From Pseudoalteromonas nigrifaciens (GTDB lineage Bacteria > Pseudomonadota > Gammaproteobacteria > Enterobacterales > Alteromonadaceae): 64,000 nucleotides of DNA. This document shows, one piece after another, positions 18,249 to 26,645 of the stretch. A program made the position numbers and the translations under genes. The notes below the pieces were generated by a model. The model was not told the DNA's origin, did not search any database, and saw nothing but the letters and a program-made list of their open reading frames with translations. The DNA lies in assembly GCF_002221505.1 (NCBI RefSeq), contig NZ_CP011036.1, positions 3,224,001 through 3,288,000 on the forward strand, given 5' to 3'. The first letter of the stretch is position 1; each line of letters begins with the position of its first letter.

Positions 18249-19894
18249 TGTGCTTTCCCCGTCATCATTTCATCGTTAGCTGCACCTGGTGGTACTAGCG
18301 GCCATACATTTTCTTTATTATCAATGCAGGCATGTACTATGTATGGACCTTTACTATTAACCAGTGCAGTTATTGCATCGTCAACTTGATTAGCATGGGT
18401 TATGGTTTGCCCTGGTATACCAAATACCGCTGCTAGCTGCACAAAGTCTGGATTATCTGAAAGGTCTGTTTCTGAGTAGCGCTCTTCAAAAAACAGCTCC
18501 TGCCATTGACGTACCATACCTAAGCGTTGGTTATCTAAAATAAGTATTTTTACTGGTAAATTATTACGACGAATTGTTGCCAACTCTTGAATGTTCATCA
18601 TGATAGAGCCATCACCAGATACCGTAATAACAAAGTCATCGGGGCGCGCTACTTGTGCACCAATTGCCGCAGGTAAACCAAAGCCCATAGTGCCTGCACC
18701 ACCACTACTTAAGTGATTACTGGGATGATTAAATTTCATATGCTGGGCCACCCACATTTGGTGCTGACCTACATCGCAGCACACGACACCCGTTTTAGGC
18801 ATACGTTGGCTAAGTTGATTAAGTAAATAGGGTGCAAATACCTTGTCGCCCGGATAGTCGTAACGCCATGCATATTTAACCATCATTGCCTTGTTATAAT
18901 CGCACCATGCTTGCGGAGTTACAAAACACTCTAATGCAGGTAAGGACGTTTTTAAGTCAGCAATTAAAGAAGCTTTTGCTGGTTTACGCTTACCGACTTC
19001 TGCGGCGTCTATGTCTAAATGAATTACTTTAGCGTTTGCAGCAAACTTTGCTAAGTTGCCGGTAACACGGTCATCAAACCGCGCCCCAATACACACTAGT
19101 ACATCGCATTCTTGCACCGCTAAGTTAGCAGCTTGGCCGCCGTGCATACCTAGCATACCTAAGTAATACTCGTAATCGGGTAACACACTGCCCAGCGCTT
19201 TAAGTGTGGCAACCGCTGGCATGTGGGTTTTATTTAAAAACTGCATCAACTGGGCTTGTGCATCCGCTGATTGCACTCCACCACCTACATAAGCAACCGG
19301 CTGTTTAGCTTCACTAAGCAGTTGATTAGCAATAGCAACTTGCTTTAAATCAAGTTCTGGTAAGTACTCGTCTGCTGCTAGCCAAGGCTGAAATGGCACT
19401 TGCGCCATTTGAATGTCTTTTGGGATATCTACGAGTACGGGCCCTGGGCGACCGCTTTGCGCTAAGTGCATGGCCTCTTGCAATATTTCGGCTAAATCTT
19501 CGGCTCGCTCTACCATGTAACTGTGCTTAGTACACGACAGCGACATACCTAACACATCTATCTCCTGAAAGGCATCTGAACCAATCGCTGCGGTAGGCAC
19601 TTGCCCGGTAATTGCTAATAATGGCACTGAGTCCATCATCGCATCGGCAAGAGCAGTAATTAAGTTAGTGGCACCAGGGCCTGACGTTGCAAAACACACT
19701 CCTAATTTACCCGTACTACGAGCAAAACCTACTGCCGCAAAGCCTGCACCTTGCTCATGCCGAGTAAGGTAGTGCTTGACTGGCGCGCCATACAAGGCAT
19801 CGTAAATTGGCATAATAGCTCCGCCTGGGTAGCCAAATACTTCTTTTACGCCGTGTTTGGCTAATAAATCTATTGTTAATTCTGCGCCTGTCAT
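18245..19894 (-). CDS. ilvG: Acetolactate synthase II large subunit
   Basis: ThDP-dependent enzyme making 2-acetolactate and 2-aceto-2-hydroxybutyrate, the shared step of valine, leucine and isoleucine synthesis. N-terminal GVKEVFGYPGGAIMPIYDAL, catalytic Glu in TRHEQGAGFAA, and the ThDP motif VSGDGSIMMNIQELATI to ILDNQRLG are intact. The frame is open, unlike the broken ilvG of E. coli K-12. I chose the ATG at 19894 (MTGAELTIDLLAKHGV, 549 aa) with GAGGG nine bases upstream. The ATG at 19909 has GAGGA directly adjoining it, which is too close. Transcription is governed by the ilvL attenuator. Confidence 0.95.
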   Translation of the reverse strand: MTGAELTIDLLAKHGVKEVFGYPGGAIMPIYDALYGAPVKHYLTRHEQGAGFAAVGFARSTGKLGVCFATSGPGATNLITALADAMMDSVPLLAITGQVPTAAIGSDAFQEIDVLGMSLSCTKHSYMVERAEDLAEILQEAMHLAQSGRPGPVLVDIPKDIQMAQVPFQPWLAADEYLPELDLKQVAIANQLLSEAKQPVAYVGGGVQSADAQAQLMQFLNKTHMPAVATLKALGSVLPDYEYYLGMLGMHGGQAANLAVQECDVLVCIGARFDDRVTGNLAKFAANAKVIHLDIDAAEVGKRKPAKASLIADLKTSLPALECFVTPQAWCDYNKAMMVKYAWRYDYPGDKVFAPYLLNQLSQRMPKTGVVCCDVGQHQMWVAQHMKFNHPSNHLSSGGAGTMGFGLPAAIGAQVARPDDFVITVSGDGSIMMNIQELATIRRNNLPVKILILDNQRLGMVRQWQELFFEERYSETDLSDNPDFVQLAAVFGIPGQTITHANQVDDAITALVNSKGPYIVHACIDNKENVWPLVPPGAANDEMMTGKAQ

Positions 19895-19950
19895 TAATAA
19901 AACCCTCATTCCTCAGTGACAATTCAATCACATATTTTGCCGCTAAAACC

Positions 19951-19987
19951 AAAAAGCCCCCCGAACGGTTAAGTGCGGAGGGCTTTT
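19951..19987 (-). terminator. ilv operon attenuator
   Basis: GC-rich hairpin AAAAGCCCTCCG with CGGGGGGCTTTTT, followed by GGTTTT, located between the leader peptide stop (20011) and ilvG. This is the expected position of the transcription attenuator. Confidence 0.85.
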
Positions 19988-20010
19988 AAATGCTTAAGTT
20001 TTTTAAAGCA

Positions 20011-20079
20011 CTACGAAGCCCTCGCGGGAATAATCACCACGATAATAATCAGGACTAGGTTTAGTGCGTTTGCAAGCAT
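20011..20079 (-). CDS. ilvL: ilv operon leader peptide
   Basis: A 22-codon reading frame, MLANALNLVLIIIVVIIP followed by ARAS and a TAG stop. Ten of eleven consecutive codons (LVLIIIVVII) are for Leu, Val or Ile, the three amino acids whose charged tRNAs control ilvGMEDA attenuation in E. coli. The attenuator hairpin begins 24 bp past the stop, and a promoter lies 60 bp upstream. No strong Shine-Dalgarno is visible. Position, composition and following terminator together make the assignment firm. Confidence 0.9.
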   Translation of the reverse strand: MLANALNLVLIIIVVIIPARAS

Positions 20080-20140
20080 GTAATTAATACCAAATGTTGT
20101 TAAATTATCGCAAAGGTTATTCCTTTGCTCTCTTTTTATA

Positions 20141-20169
20141 TTAATACCGTGCTGAGCCCTTTAAGTCAA
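20141..20169 (-). promoter_or_regulatory. Probable ilvLGMDA promoter
   Basis: Minus strand -35 TTGACT (20169-20164), 17 bp spacer, -10 TATTAA (20146-20141), 62 bp before the ilvL start. Confidence 0.55.
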
Positions 20170-20434
20170 CATCAAATTCAATTCAAATAAAAGACAAATA
20201 AGCAATTTAAGTGGTTTTAATATTCACTATAATTACCTGCTATGGTTTTTTTATGTGAATAGTTAAGCGCTATAAATTCCCTATTCTAATATGCCCTTTT
20301 TATGGTTTGATTAATTTTTAATAATACTCTGGGAATAAATTTATTTTACCCCCTCAGGAAATGCGTAGCTTCTCTTAAGCAGTTCTTAAGTGTTGTTGCA
20401 TAACATGGCGTTGTTGTTTTAAACGAGCCTAAAT
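20170..20434. other. Divergent intergenic region between ilv and eptA operons
   Basis: AT-rich and gene-free. Apart from the PmrA-type box at 20374 and a possible -10 for eptA (CATAAC at 20399) I see no structure. Confidence 0.5.
20374..20390 (+). promoter_or_regulatory. PmrA-type response regulator box
   Basis: Perfect direct repeat CTTAAG-CAGTT-CTTAAG (hexamer, 5 bp, hexamer), identical in form to the PmrA/BasR box of enterobacteria. It ends 8 bp before a possible -10 (CATAAC, 20399-20404), so it covers the -35 position as activator sites of this family do. It heads the operon ending in a response regulator and kinase. Confidence 0.75.
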
Positions 20435-22105
20435 ATGCATTCACTTAGTCCTATATCTACACAGCAAAAACTTAATCGTGGTAAACGGTTTTACATTCAC
20501 TGTAGCGCCAACGCTTTTGTAGTAATGATTGCCTGCTACTATTGCTTGGTTATAAATATTCCATTCATTCATGGCTCTTTTAGCGCCATTACTTCTTTAG
20601 CTTCTTTTTCTTGGCTATTTTTATTTTCAGTACCGCTATTACTACTCTGCCTGCTAATTATATTTTTTTCGATAGTGTCGGTTCGGTGGTTATTAAAGCC
20701 ACTTAATTACTTTTTATTGGTTATTTCCAGTGCAGTACTTTACGGCACCTTAAATTATGGCGTGGTGTTTGATTATTCTATGATCCAAAACACCTTCGAA
20801 ACTGATTCAAGCGAAGCATTAAGCTATTTAAATCCGCAGCTTATTGGCTTTTTACTGCTGTTTTCTGCCCTGCCTGTTTTTGTTTTAAGCAAAATAAAAA
20901 TACACTTTACCCGCCCTCACCAAGAAGTACTTAGCCGCGTAAAGCTAGTTGTAGCGTGTTTGGCGCTTATAGTATTGGTGGTTACAAACTTTTATGCCGA
21001 CTATGCTGCAACGGGCCGCAATAACCGCATTTTGAAAAAAGAAATTATTCCATTTCAGTATCTCTCTAGCGGCTATAAATATATGCGCGATCAGCTGCTG
21101 AATACCAATATGGAATTTAAAAATATAGATGCTGCACCTACCCTAATTGCGCCTAATACCAGTAGCGTAACCGTAATAGTGGTTGGTGAAACTGCACGAG
21201 CAGAAAACTTTGCTTATCAAGGTTATAAACGTAACACCAATTTTTATACCCAAAAACACGGCGTTACTTACTTTAATAATGTGGCGTCTTGCGGCACGGC
21301 TACAGCGGTATCTGTACCTTGTATGTTTTCGTTGCAAACACAAACAAACTTTGATCGACTCGAAGCCGACAGCCAGCAAAACTTGATTGATTTGGCCCAG
21401 CACGCAGGCAGTGATGTACTCTGGGTTGATAACAACAGCGGCTGTAAAGACGTATGTACGCGAGTAGTTACTATCGACATACCTACAACAAAATCTACTT
21501 TATGTGATGGTAAGTACTGTTTTGATGAAGCGCTATTAGCTCCACTTAAACACAAACTGGCTAATTTAACCCAAGCTAACACCGTTATCGTACTGCATAT
21601 GATGGGCTCGCACGGGCCAACTTACTTTAAACGCTACCCTGAACAATTTAAACAATTTACCCCAACCTGCGACAGAAGCGATATTCAAAATTGCTCATTT
21701 GATGAATTAGTTAATACCTACGACAACACCATTGCGTACAGCGACTTTGTTAACGCCCAAGTAATTGAGCAATTAAAAACGCTGCCAAACAATATAGATA
21801 AGCAATTTTTATATGTGTCAGATCATGGTGAATCTCTTGGCGAGGGCGGTGCTTATTTACATGGCTTTCCGTATAGCTTTGCGTCTAGCACACAAACCCA
21901 CGTACCACTTTATATGTGGGCTGATGAGCATAATCAGCGCATTACCAATACCTGCTTAGCTAATTTAGACACCAATGCTGCACGCTCACACAACAATATT
22001 TTCCACACCCTTTTAAATTTAATTGGCATTAACAGCAAAACGTATCAGGCATCGCTTGATCTACTTGCGAGCTGCCAAACAACACCAAGCGAAATACAAC
22101 TATGA
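20435..22105 (+). CDS. eptA: Lipid A phosphoethanolamine transferase
   Basis: Inner-membrane enzyme that moves phosphoethanolamine from phosphatidylethanolamine to lipid A, lowering negative charge and affinity for cationic peptides. The N-terminal third has about five membrane segments. The periplasmic catalytic domain shows GETARAEN (metal ligand Glu252), SCGTATAVSVPCMFS (nucleophile Thr288) and SDHGESLGE (Asp463, His464). Cysteines typical of disulfide bonds in the family (CKDVC, CDGKYC, CDRSDIQNC) are present. 556 aa is the usual length. First gene after the PmrA-type box; its stop overlaps the dgkA start by 4 bp. Assignment to EptA rather than another pEtN transferase rests on context and similarity. 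Confidence 0.9.
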   Translation: MHSLSPISTQQKLNRGKRFYIHCSANAFVVMIACYYCLVINIPFIHGSFSAITSLASFSWLFLFSVPLLLLCLLIIFFSIVSVRWLLKPLNYFLLVISSAVLYGTLNYGVVFDYSMIQNTFETDSSEALSYLNPQLIGFLLLFSALPVFVLSKIKIHFTRPHQEVLSRVKLVVACLALIVLVVTNFYADYAATGRNNRILKKEIIPFQYLSSGYKYMRDQLLNTNMEFKNIDAAPTLIAPNTSSVTVIVVGETARAENFAYQGYKRNTNFYTQKHGVTYFNNVASCGTATAVSVPCMFSLQTQTNFDRLEADSQQNLIDLAQHAGSDVLWVDNNSGCKDVCTRVVTIDIPTTKSTLCDGKYCFDEALLAPLKHKLANLTQANTVIVLHMMGSHGPTYFKRYPEQFKQFTPTCDRSDIQNCSFDELVNTYDNTIAYSDFVNAQVIEQLKTLPNNIDKQFLYVSDHGESLGEGGAYLHGFPYSFASSTQTHVPLYMWADEHNQRITNTCLANLDTNAARSHNNIFHTLLNLIGINSKTYQASLDLLASCQTTPSEIQL

Positions 22106-22473
22106 GCAATAAAACCGTTATAAAACGCCAAGGCTTAATGCGCCTTATTTTTACCTTAAACCATTCTTTTAACGGCTTAAAATGGATGAGTCGATTTGAA
22201 GCGGCGTTTCAACAAGAGTTAGCACTGTTTTCGTTACTTGGTGTGTTTGTATATCTGCAAGAAATTGCACTAAGCGATAAATTACTACTTATAGCCAGCC
22301 TGCTTTTTGTATTGTTTGCTGAACTAGTAAATACGGCAGTTGAGGTTGTAGTTGATAGGATTGGCAGCGAACACCATGAGCTTTCGGGTCTCGCTAAAGA
22401 TATAGCCTCTGCCAGTGTGTTTATAGCCATGTTAATTGCCGCACTTATTTGGTGGGCTGTATTATGGGCTTAA
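22102..22473 (+). CDS. dgkA: Diacylglycerol kinase (operon-associated paralogue)
   Basis: Small integral membrane kinase (123 aa, three membrane helices) that phosphorylates diacylglycerol to phosphatidic acid. It keeps the core FNGLKWMSRFEAAFQQE and AELVNTAVEVVVDRIGSEHHELSGLAKDIASASV, which holds the catalytic and metal-binding acids. It overlaps eptA by 4 bp and the next gene by 10 bp, so all three are translationally coupled. Phosphoethanolamine transfer from phosphatidylethanolamine releases diacylglycerol, so recycling is the likely job. A second, more E. coli-like copy is at 37956. Confidence 0.92.
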   Translation: MSNKTVIKRQGLMRLIFTLNHSFNGLKWMSRFEAAFQQELALFSLLGVFVYLQEIALSDKLLLIASLLFVLFAELVNTAVEVVVDRIGSEHHELSGLAKDIASASVFIAMLIAALIWWAVLWA

Positions 22474-24443
22474 AGCTAAATTTTATACCTAAAATAACGG
22501 GGCTAATAGTTAAAGTAATACCTCAGGTGAAAAATGCACTTGGCCCGGTATGGATTTTTGTTGTATTTGCTGTTTTAGCCCTTGGCTTTTTAACACTTGC
22601 TCGCTTTGGTTTAAGTGTATGGCAAGGGGAGCGTGTATTTGGATCGCATGCGTGGTTTTCTATATTTGTAGGTGGTTTAAGAGTTGATATAGCCACTTTA
22701 AGCTACATTATTATGCCCGTATTGCTACTTACTTTACTGATGCAGAGCGTAGGTTGGCAAAATAAAATACGCAGCCTAATTAAAATTTACTTAGTGGGTA
22801 TGTCTGCTTTACTCGTTTTTTTTGAAGTGATTACCCCTACATTTATAAACGAGTATGATTTACGCCCAAACCGCTTATTTATAGAGTATTTAATTTACCC
22901 TAAAGAAGTCTCTAAAATGATTCTTTCGGGCTATAAATTAGAAATACTTATTGCTGTTATAGCACTTATTTTAAGCTGCAAATTTGCAGGTAAAGTATTT
23001 AGCCATCAATGGCAAAGTAAGTCGTCACTAACAAGGTTAAATCAATCAATTTTGGCGTTAGTTTTAGTGTGCTTAACTATTTTAGGCGCGCGTAATTCAT
23101 TAGGGCACAGACCACTTAACCCAGCCATGGTATCGTTTTCGACCGATCACTTACTTAACGACTTAACCCTTAACTCACTTTATAGCGTAGCATTTGCGGT
23201 AAAGCAGCTCTCTAATGAGCAATCTAGCCAAGATTATTACGGAAAAATGCCAGCAGATGAACTGCTCAGTATAGTGCGCAATAATATGCAAGATAGCCAA
23301 GCCACATTTACTGATAAAAGTGCGCCAACAAACACCTTTCATACCGCAACGAATAACACTAAACCAAAAAACCTAGTCATTATTTTACAAGAAAGCTTAG
23401 GGGCACGCTATGTAGGCACACTTGGCGGTTTACCGCTAACGCCTAATATTGACGCCCTTTATCAACAAGGTTGGGGGTTTGATAATTTATATGCCACTGG
23501 CACGCGCTCGGTGCGTGGTATTGAAGCGATAATTACAGGCTTTACGCCTACACCTTCGCGTGCAGTTGTTAAGCTTGATAAATCACAACGTGACTTTTTT
23601 ACTATCGCTGACTTTTTAGCGAAGCAAAATTATAACACCCAATTTATTTATGGCGGCGAAAGCCACTTTGATAACATGCGAAGCTTCTTTTTAGGTAATG
23701 GCTTTAAAGATATTGTAGATACAAATAACTTTAATAAAATAGACTTTAATGGCTCGTGGGGCGCATCAGACGAAGACTTATACGACCAAGCTGATATCGA
23801 ACTCACTAAACTTAAAAAACAAAATAAACCATTTTTAAGTCTTATATTTTCCAGCTCCAACCATAGCCCGTATGAATTTCCTGACGATAAAATAACCCTG
23901 TACGACAAACAAAAACAAACCCGCAATAATGCGGCAAAATACGCTGACTACGCGCTAGGTACATTTATTGAAAAAGCTAAAAAGTCGAGCTACTGGGACG
24001 ATACGGTATTTATTGTAATAGCCGATCACGACTCGCGTGTATCAGGTGCTAGCTTGGTGCCAATTGATCACTTTAGAATTCCAGCGGTTATTTTTGGTAA
24101 AGACATTGCCCATAAACGCGATAATCAACTAGCCAGCCAACTCGATATTCCCGTTACTTTACTATCTTTAATTGGCGTAAGTGGCAAACACCCTATGATA
24201 GGCCATGATTTATCAAAACCTATTAGCGACAACAAACAACGCGCAATGATGCAATACGACAAAAACTTTGCCTATATGCACGACAATAAAGTGGTGGTGC
24301 TACAACCGCAAAAACCAGCAACCACCTATACGTATAGTAATAATCAGCTTGTGCCATGTAAAAACGATGAGCAACTGATTAAAAAAGCCCTAGCCCATGC
24401 CAACCTAGGTAACTTAGCTTATACAAATGGTTGGTATCATTAA
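22464..24443 (+). CDS. LTA synthase family sulfatase-fold phospho-head-group transferase
   Basis: Inner-membrane protein of 659 aa: about five N-terminal membrane segments, then a periplasmic sulfatase-fold domain. Motifs are NLVIILQESLGARYVGTLGG (metal Glu), ATGTRSVRGIEAI with probable nucleophile Thr347, and VIADHDSRVSG. These place it with the LTA synthase-like group found in Gram-negative bacteria, related to phosphoglycerol transferases such as OpgB. The acceptor is unknown; members transfer head groups from phospholipids and release diacylglycerol. I chose ATG 22464 with GGTGGG eight bases before it, overlapping dgkA by 10 bp. A TTG at 22449 would add five residues. Confidence 0.8.
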   Translation: MGLKLNFIPKITGLIVKVIPQVKNALGPVWIFVVFAVLALGFLTLARFGLSVWQGERVFGSHAWFSIFVGGLRVDIATLSYIIMPVLLLTLLMQSVGWQNKIRSLIKIYLVGMSALLVFFEVITPTFINEYDLRPNRLFIEYLIYPKEVSKMILSGYKLEILIAVIALILSCKFAGKVFSHQWQSKSSLTRLNQSILALVLVCLTILGARNSLGHRPLNPAMVSFSTDHLLNDLTLNSLYSVAFAVKQLSNEQSSQDYYGKMPADELLSIVRNNMQDSQATFTDKSAPTNTFHTATNNTKPKNLVIILQESLGARYVGTLGGLPLTPNIDALYQQGWGFDNLYATGTRSVRGIEAIITGFTPTPSRAVVKLDKSQRDFFTIADFLAKQNYNTQFIYGGESHFDNMRSFFLGNGFKDIVDTNNFNKIDFNGSWGASDEDLYDQADIELTKLKKQNKPFLSLIFSSSNHSPYEFPDDKITLYDKQKQTRNNAAKYADYALGTFIEKAKKSSYWDDTVFIVIADHDSRVSGASLVPIDHFRIPAVIFGKDIAHKRDNQLASQLDIPVTLLSLIGVSGKHPMIGHDLSKPISDNKQRAMMQYDKNFAYMHDNKVVVLQPQKPATTYTYSNNQLVPCKNDEQLIKKALAHANLGNLAYTNGWYH

Positions 24444-24462
24444 CAAAGTGACTTGATAATAA

Positions 24463-24490
24463 AGCCTTGTTAAAGTAACAAGGCTATTTT
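24463..24490 (+). terminator. Internal terminator or attenuator before the two-component genes
   Basis: Perfect 10 bp stem AGCCTTGTTA/TAACAAGGCT, loop AAG, then ATTTTT. It lies between the transferase stop and the regulator start and could limit read-through into the regulatory genes. Confidence 0.7.
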
Positions 24491-24506
24491 TACAAATCGA
24501 GCAAAG

Positions 24507-25181
24507 ATGAACATCCTCGTTATTGAAGACTCAGAAGCACTAAGGCGCAGCCTGCAAGTAGGCCTTGGCAACCTTGGTTTTACCGTAGATGAAACCGGTG
24601 ACGGCTCAGAAGGATTAAGCATGGCACTTAGTGGAAACTACGACCTAATATTACTTGATTTAATGCTACCCAGTGTAGATGGCATGAGTATTTTGCAAGC
24701 ATTGCGCAGCAGTAATAACCAAAGCCGTGTACTTATTTTATCTGCTCGTAGTGAGCCGCAAGATAAAATAAATGGCCTTATGAAAGGGGCTGACGATTAT
24801 TTAACTAAGCCGTTTTCGTTTGAAGAACTTCACGCTCGCGTGCTTGCGCTACTTCGCCGTGGTTCACTGCAAAACCAACAAAATACGCTTACCGTAGGTG
24901 ACTGTGTATTAGATCTTTCGCTAAAAACACTTCATTACCAGCAACATGCCATTGAACTCACTCGTAATGAATACAAAATAATAGAGTGCTTATTTAATGC
25001 CCCCGAGCGAGTATTAGGGCTGGAGCTTATAAGTGAAGCGGTGGTCGGTCAGTTCGATATGCTCTCTAAAAATGCGCTTGAAGCACATATATCAACCATA
25101 CGTAAAAAAGTAAGACAGTTTGATGGCGAACTCCCTATAAAAAATAAACGTGGGTTTGGTTATGTCGCAACAACAAAGTAA
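24507..25181 (+). CDS. OmpR-family response regulator, PmrA/BasR-like
   Basis: 224-aa regulator. The receiver domain has Asp8 in VIEDSE, phospho-acceptor Asp51 in LLDLMLPSVDGM and Lys101 in LTKPFSF. The C-terminal winged helix ends ALEAHISTIRKKVRQFDGELPIKNKRGFGYVATTK, typical of OmpR/PmrA regulators. It follows eptA-dgkA-transferase and overlaps the kinase gene by 20 bp. By context it probably binds the CTTAAG-N5-CTTAAG box at 20374 and controls the whole operon, possibly itself included. The PmrA label rests on context and box form, not on a direct comparison. Confidence 0.85.
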   Translation: MNILVIEDSEALRRSLQVGLGNLGFTVDETGDGSEGLSMALSGNYDLILLDLMLPSVDGMSILQALRSSNNQSRVLILSARSEPQDKINGLMKGADDYLTKPFSFEELHARVLALLRRGSLQNQQNTLTVGDCVLDLSLKTLHYQQHAIELTRNEYKIIECLFNAPERVLGLELISEAVVGQFDMLSKNALEAHISTIRKKVRQFDGELPIKNKRGFGYVATTK

Positions 25182-26595
25182 AAGTCACTCAATAAAACGT
25201 AAACTCGTTAATAATATTAGCGCGGTGATCTCCGTTATATTATTCACTATATTTTTAACTGTTGATTTAAGTGTCGATTCTTGGGTAGAGGAGCAGTTTA
25301 ATCAATCCCTCACTAATAAAGCTAACTACTTAAAAACCTTAGTAGAGGATGACAACGGTAAAGTTGAGTTTGAATTTTCGGGTAAATTTATGTCGGAATA
25401 CGAACAAGCCGACGCCAGTGAGTTTTACCAATTATGGCATGGCAGCGAGGTGTTTGAGCGCTCTCAATCGTTACAACTGTATAAAAACACTCAACTGCCT
25501 TTTTTAGAACTACCTATAAACGAATCTAAAATAATTGATTACGACTTACCTAACGGACAAAGCGGCCGAGTACTTATAAGCCACTTTGTTGCTAAAAAAG
25601 ATATTAGAAACACCAACGCATCAGCTACTATTAACAGTATGACCCTGGCAATAGCAGCCCCAACGGCCGAGCTTAATAAAGTACTGATCATTATTGATGT
25701 GGTGTTTATTCTCACCTGTGTGATTGGTGTATTTGGCGTGCGCTACTTGGTTACACGCATTGTAAATAAAGGGCTATTTCCGCTACACAACCTGAACGAG
25801 CAAATAAAACTTCTCGATATTACAACCGTGGCACAAACTATAGAAAGCGACTTTAAAGTAGAAGAAATAGAGCCTATACGCAATGAACTCAATAAATTCA
25901 TTACTACTAATCAGCAGCTTTATAGTAATGAAAAACGCCTTACCAGCGATATAGCGCACGAGCTTAAAACTCCCATTGCAGAGCTAATAAGCTTATCCGA
26001 GGTCGCACTTAAATACCCAGATGACAAGCGTATTAGCGATACCTATACCAGTGACGTACTCAGTATTTCTGAGCGTATGAAAACCATTGTAAACAACCTG
26101 CTCTTATTGCAGCGCTCAACTAGCAGCATAGAATTAAACGCGCAAACTATCGTTTTAAATAATTTGCTCAAACAAACAATTAATGAGCTAACCTTTAAAC
26201 ACCCTAATATTGCCACCCGTATAAATAATACTATTGCAAATAATGTAACCATTATTGCTGACGAGTTTAGCCTTAATACTATTTTATGTAATTTAATAGA
26301 TAACGCGTTATTTTATGGTTTAACGCAGCACAACATCGAATTAAGTGCCGTAAGTAACCCAAAATCCACTATCATTTCATTAAGTAATAAAGTGGCTACA
26401 GTATTGAGCGAACAACAATTACAAGCTATTTTCGACCCGCTTTATCAGCTAGATTCATCTAGAACTAATAACCACCGTCACGGTTTAGGGTTATCTATTG
26501 TGCAGAGCTTATGTAACTTAAATGGCTTTACTATTACGGCTAGTAATACCGAAAACAATACGCTAACGTTTATATTAACGCTGCCCTCCGGGTAA
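25162..26595 (+). CDS. Sensor histidine kinase, PmrB-like position
   Basis: 477-aa membrane kinase. One membrane helix lies at about 18-40, then a periplasmic sensor domain of about 130 residues, and a second helix near 170-195 (VLIIIDVVFILTCVIGVFGVRYLV). Cytoplasmic HisKA has phospho-acceptor His266 in SDIAHELKTPIAEL. HATPase motifs are NLIDNALFYG (N box) and FDPLYQLDSSRTNNHRHGLGLSIV (F and G2 boxes). No clear metal-binding ExxE motif of PmrB was noticed in the periplasmic part, so the signal is open. I chose ATG 25162, inside the regulator gene; a GTG at 25150 is also in frame. Confidence 0.85.
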   Translation: MSQQQSKSHSIKRKLVNNISAVISVILFTIFLTVDLSVDSWVEEQFNQSLTNKANYLKTLVEDDNGKVEFEFSGKFMSEYEQADASEFYQLWHGSEVFERSQSLQLYKNTQLPFLELPINESKIIDYDLPNGQSGRVLISHFVAKKDIRNTNASATINSMTLAIAAPTAELNKVLIIIDVVFILTCVIGVFGVRYLVTRIVNKGLFPLHNLNEQIKLLDITTVAQTIESDFKVEEIEPIRNELNKFITTNQQLYSNEKRLTSDIAHELKTPIAELISLSEVALKYPDDKRISDTYTSDVLSISERMKTIVNNLLLLQRSTSSIELNAQTIVLNNLLKQTINELTFKHPNIATRINNTIANNVTIIADEFSLNTILCNLIDNALFYGLTQHNIELSAVSNPKSTIISLSNKVATVLSEQQLQAIFDPLYQLDSSRTNNHRHGLGLSIVQSLCNLNGFTITASNTENNTLTFILTLPSG

Positions 26596-26645
26596 ATTTA
26601 GGTTAGTATTTACACTACTAATTTTTGAGATTTTAAGGACAAACC

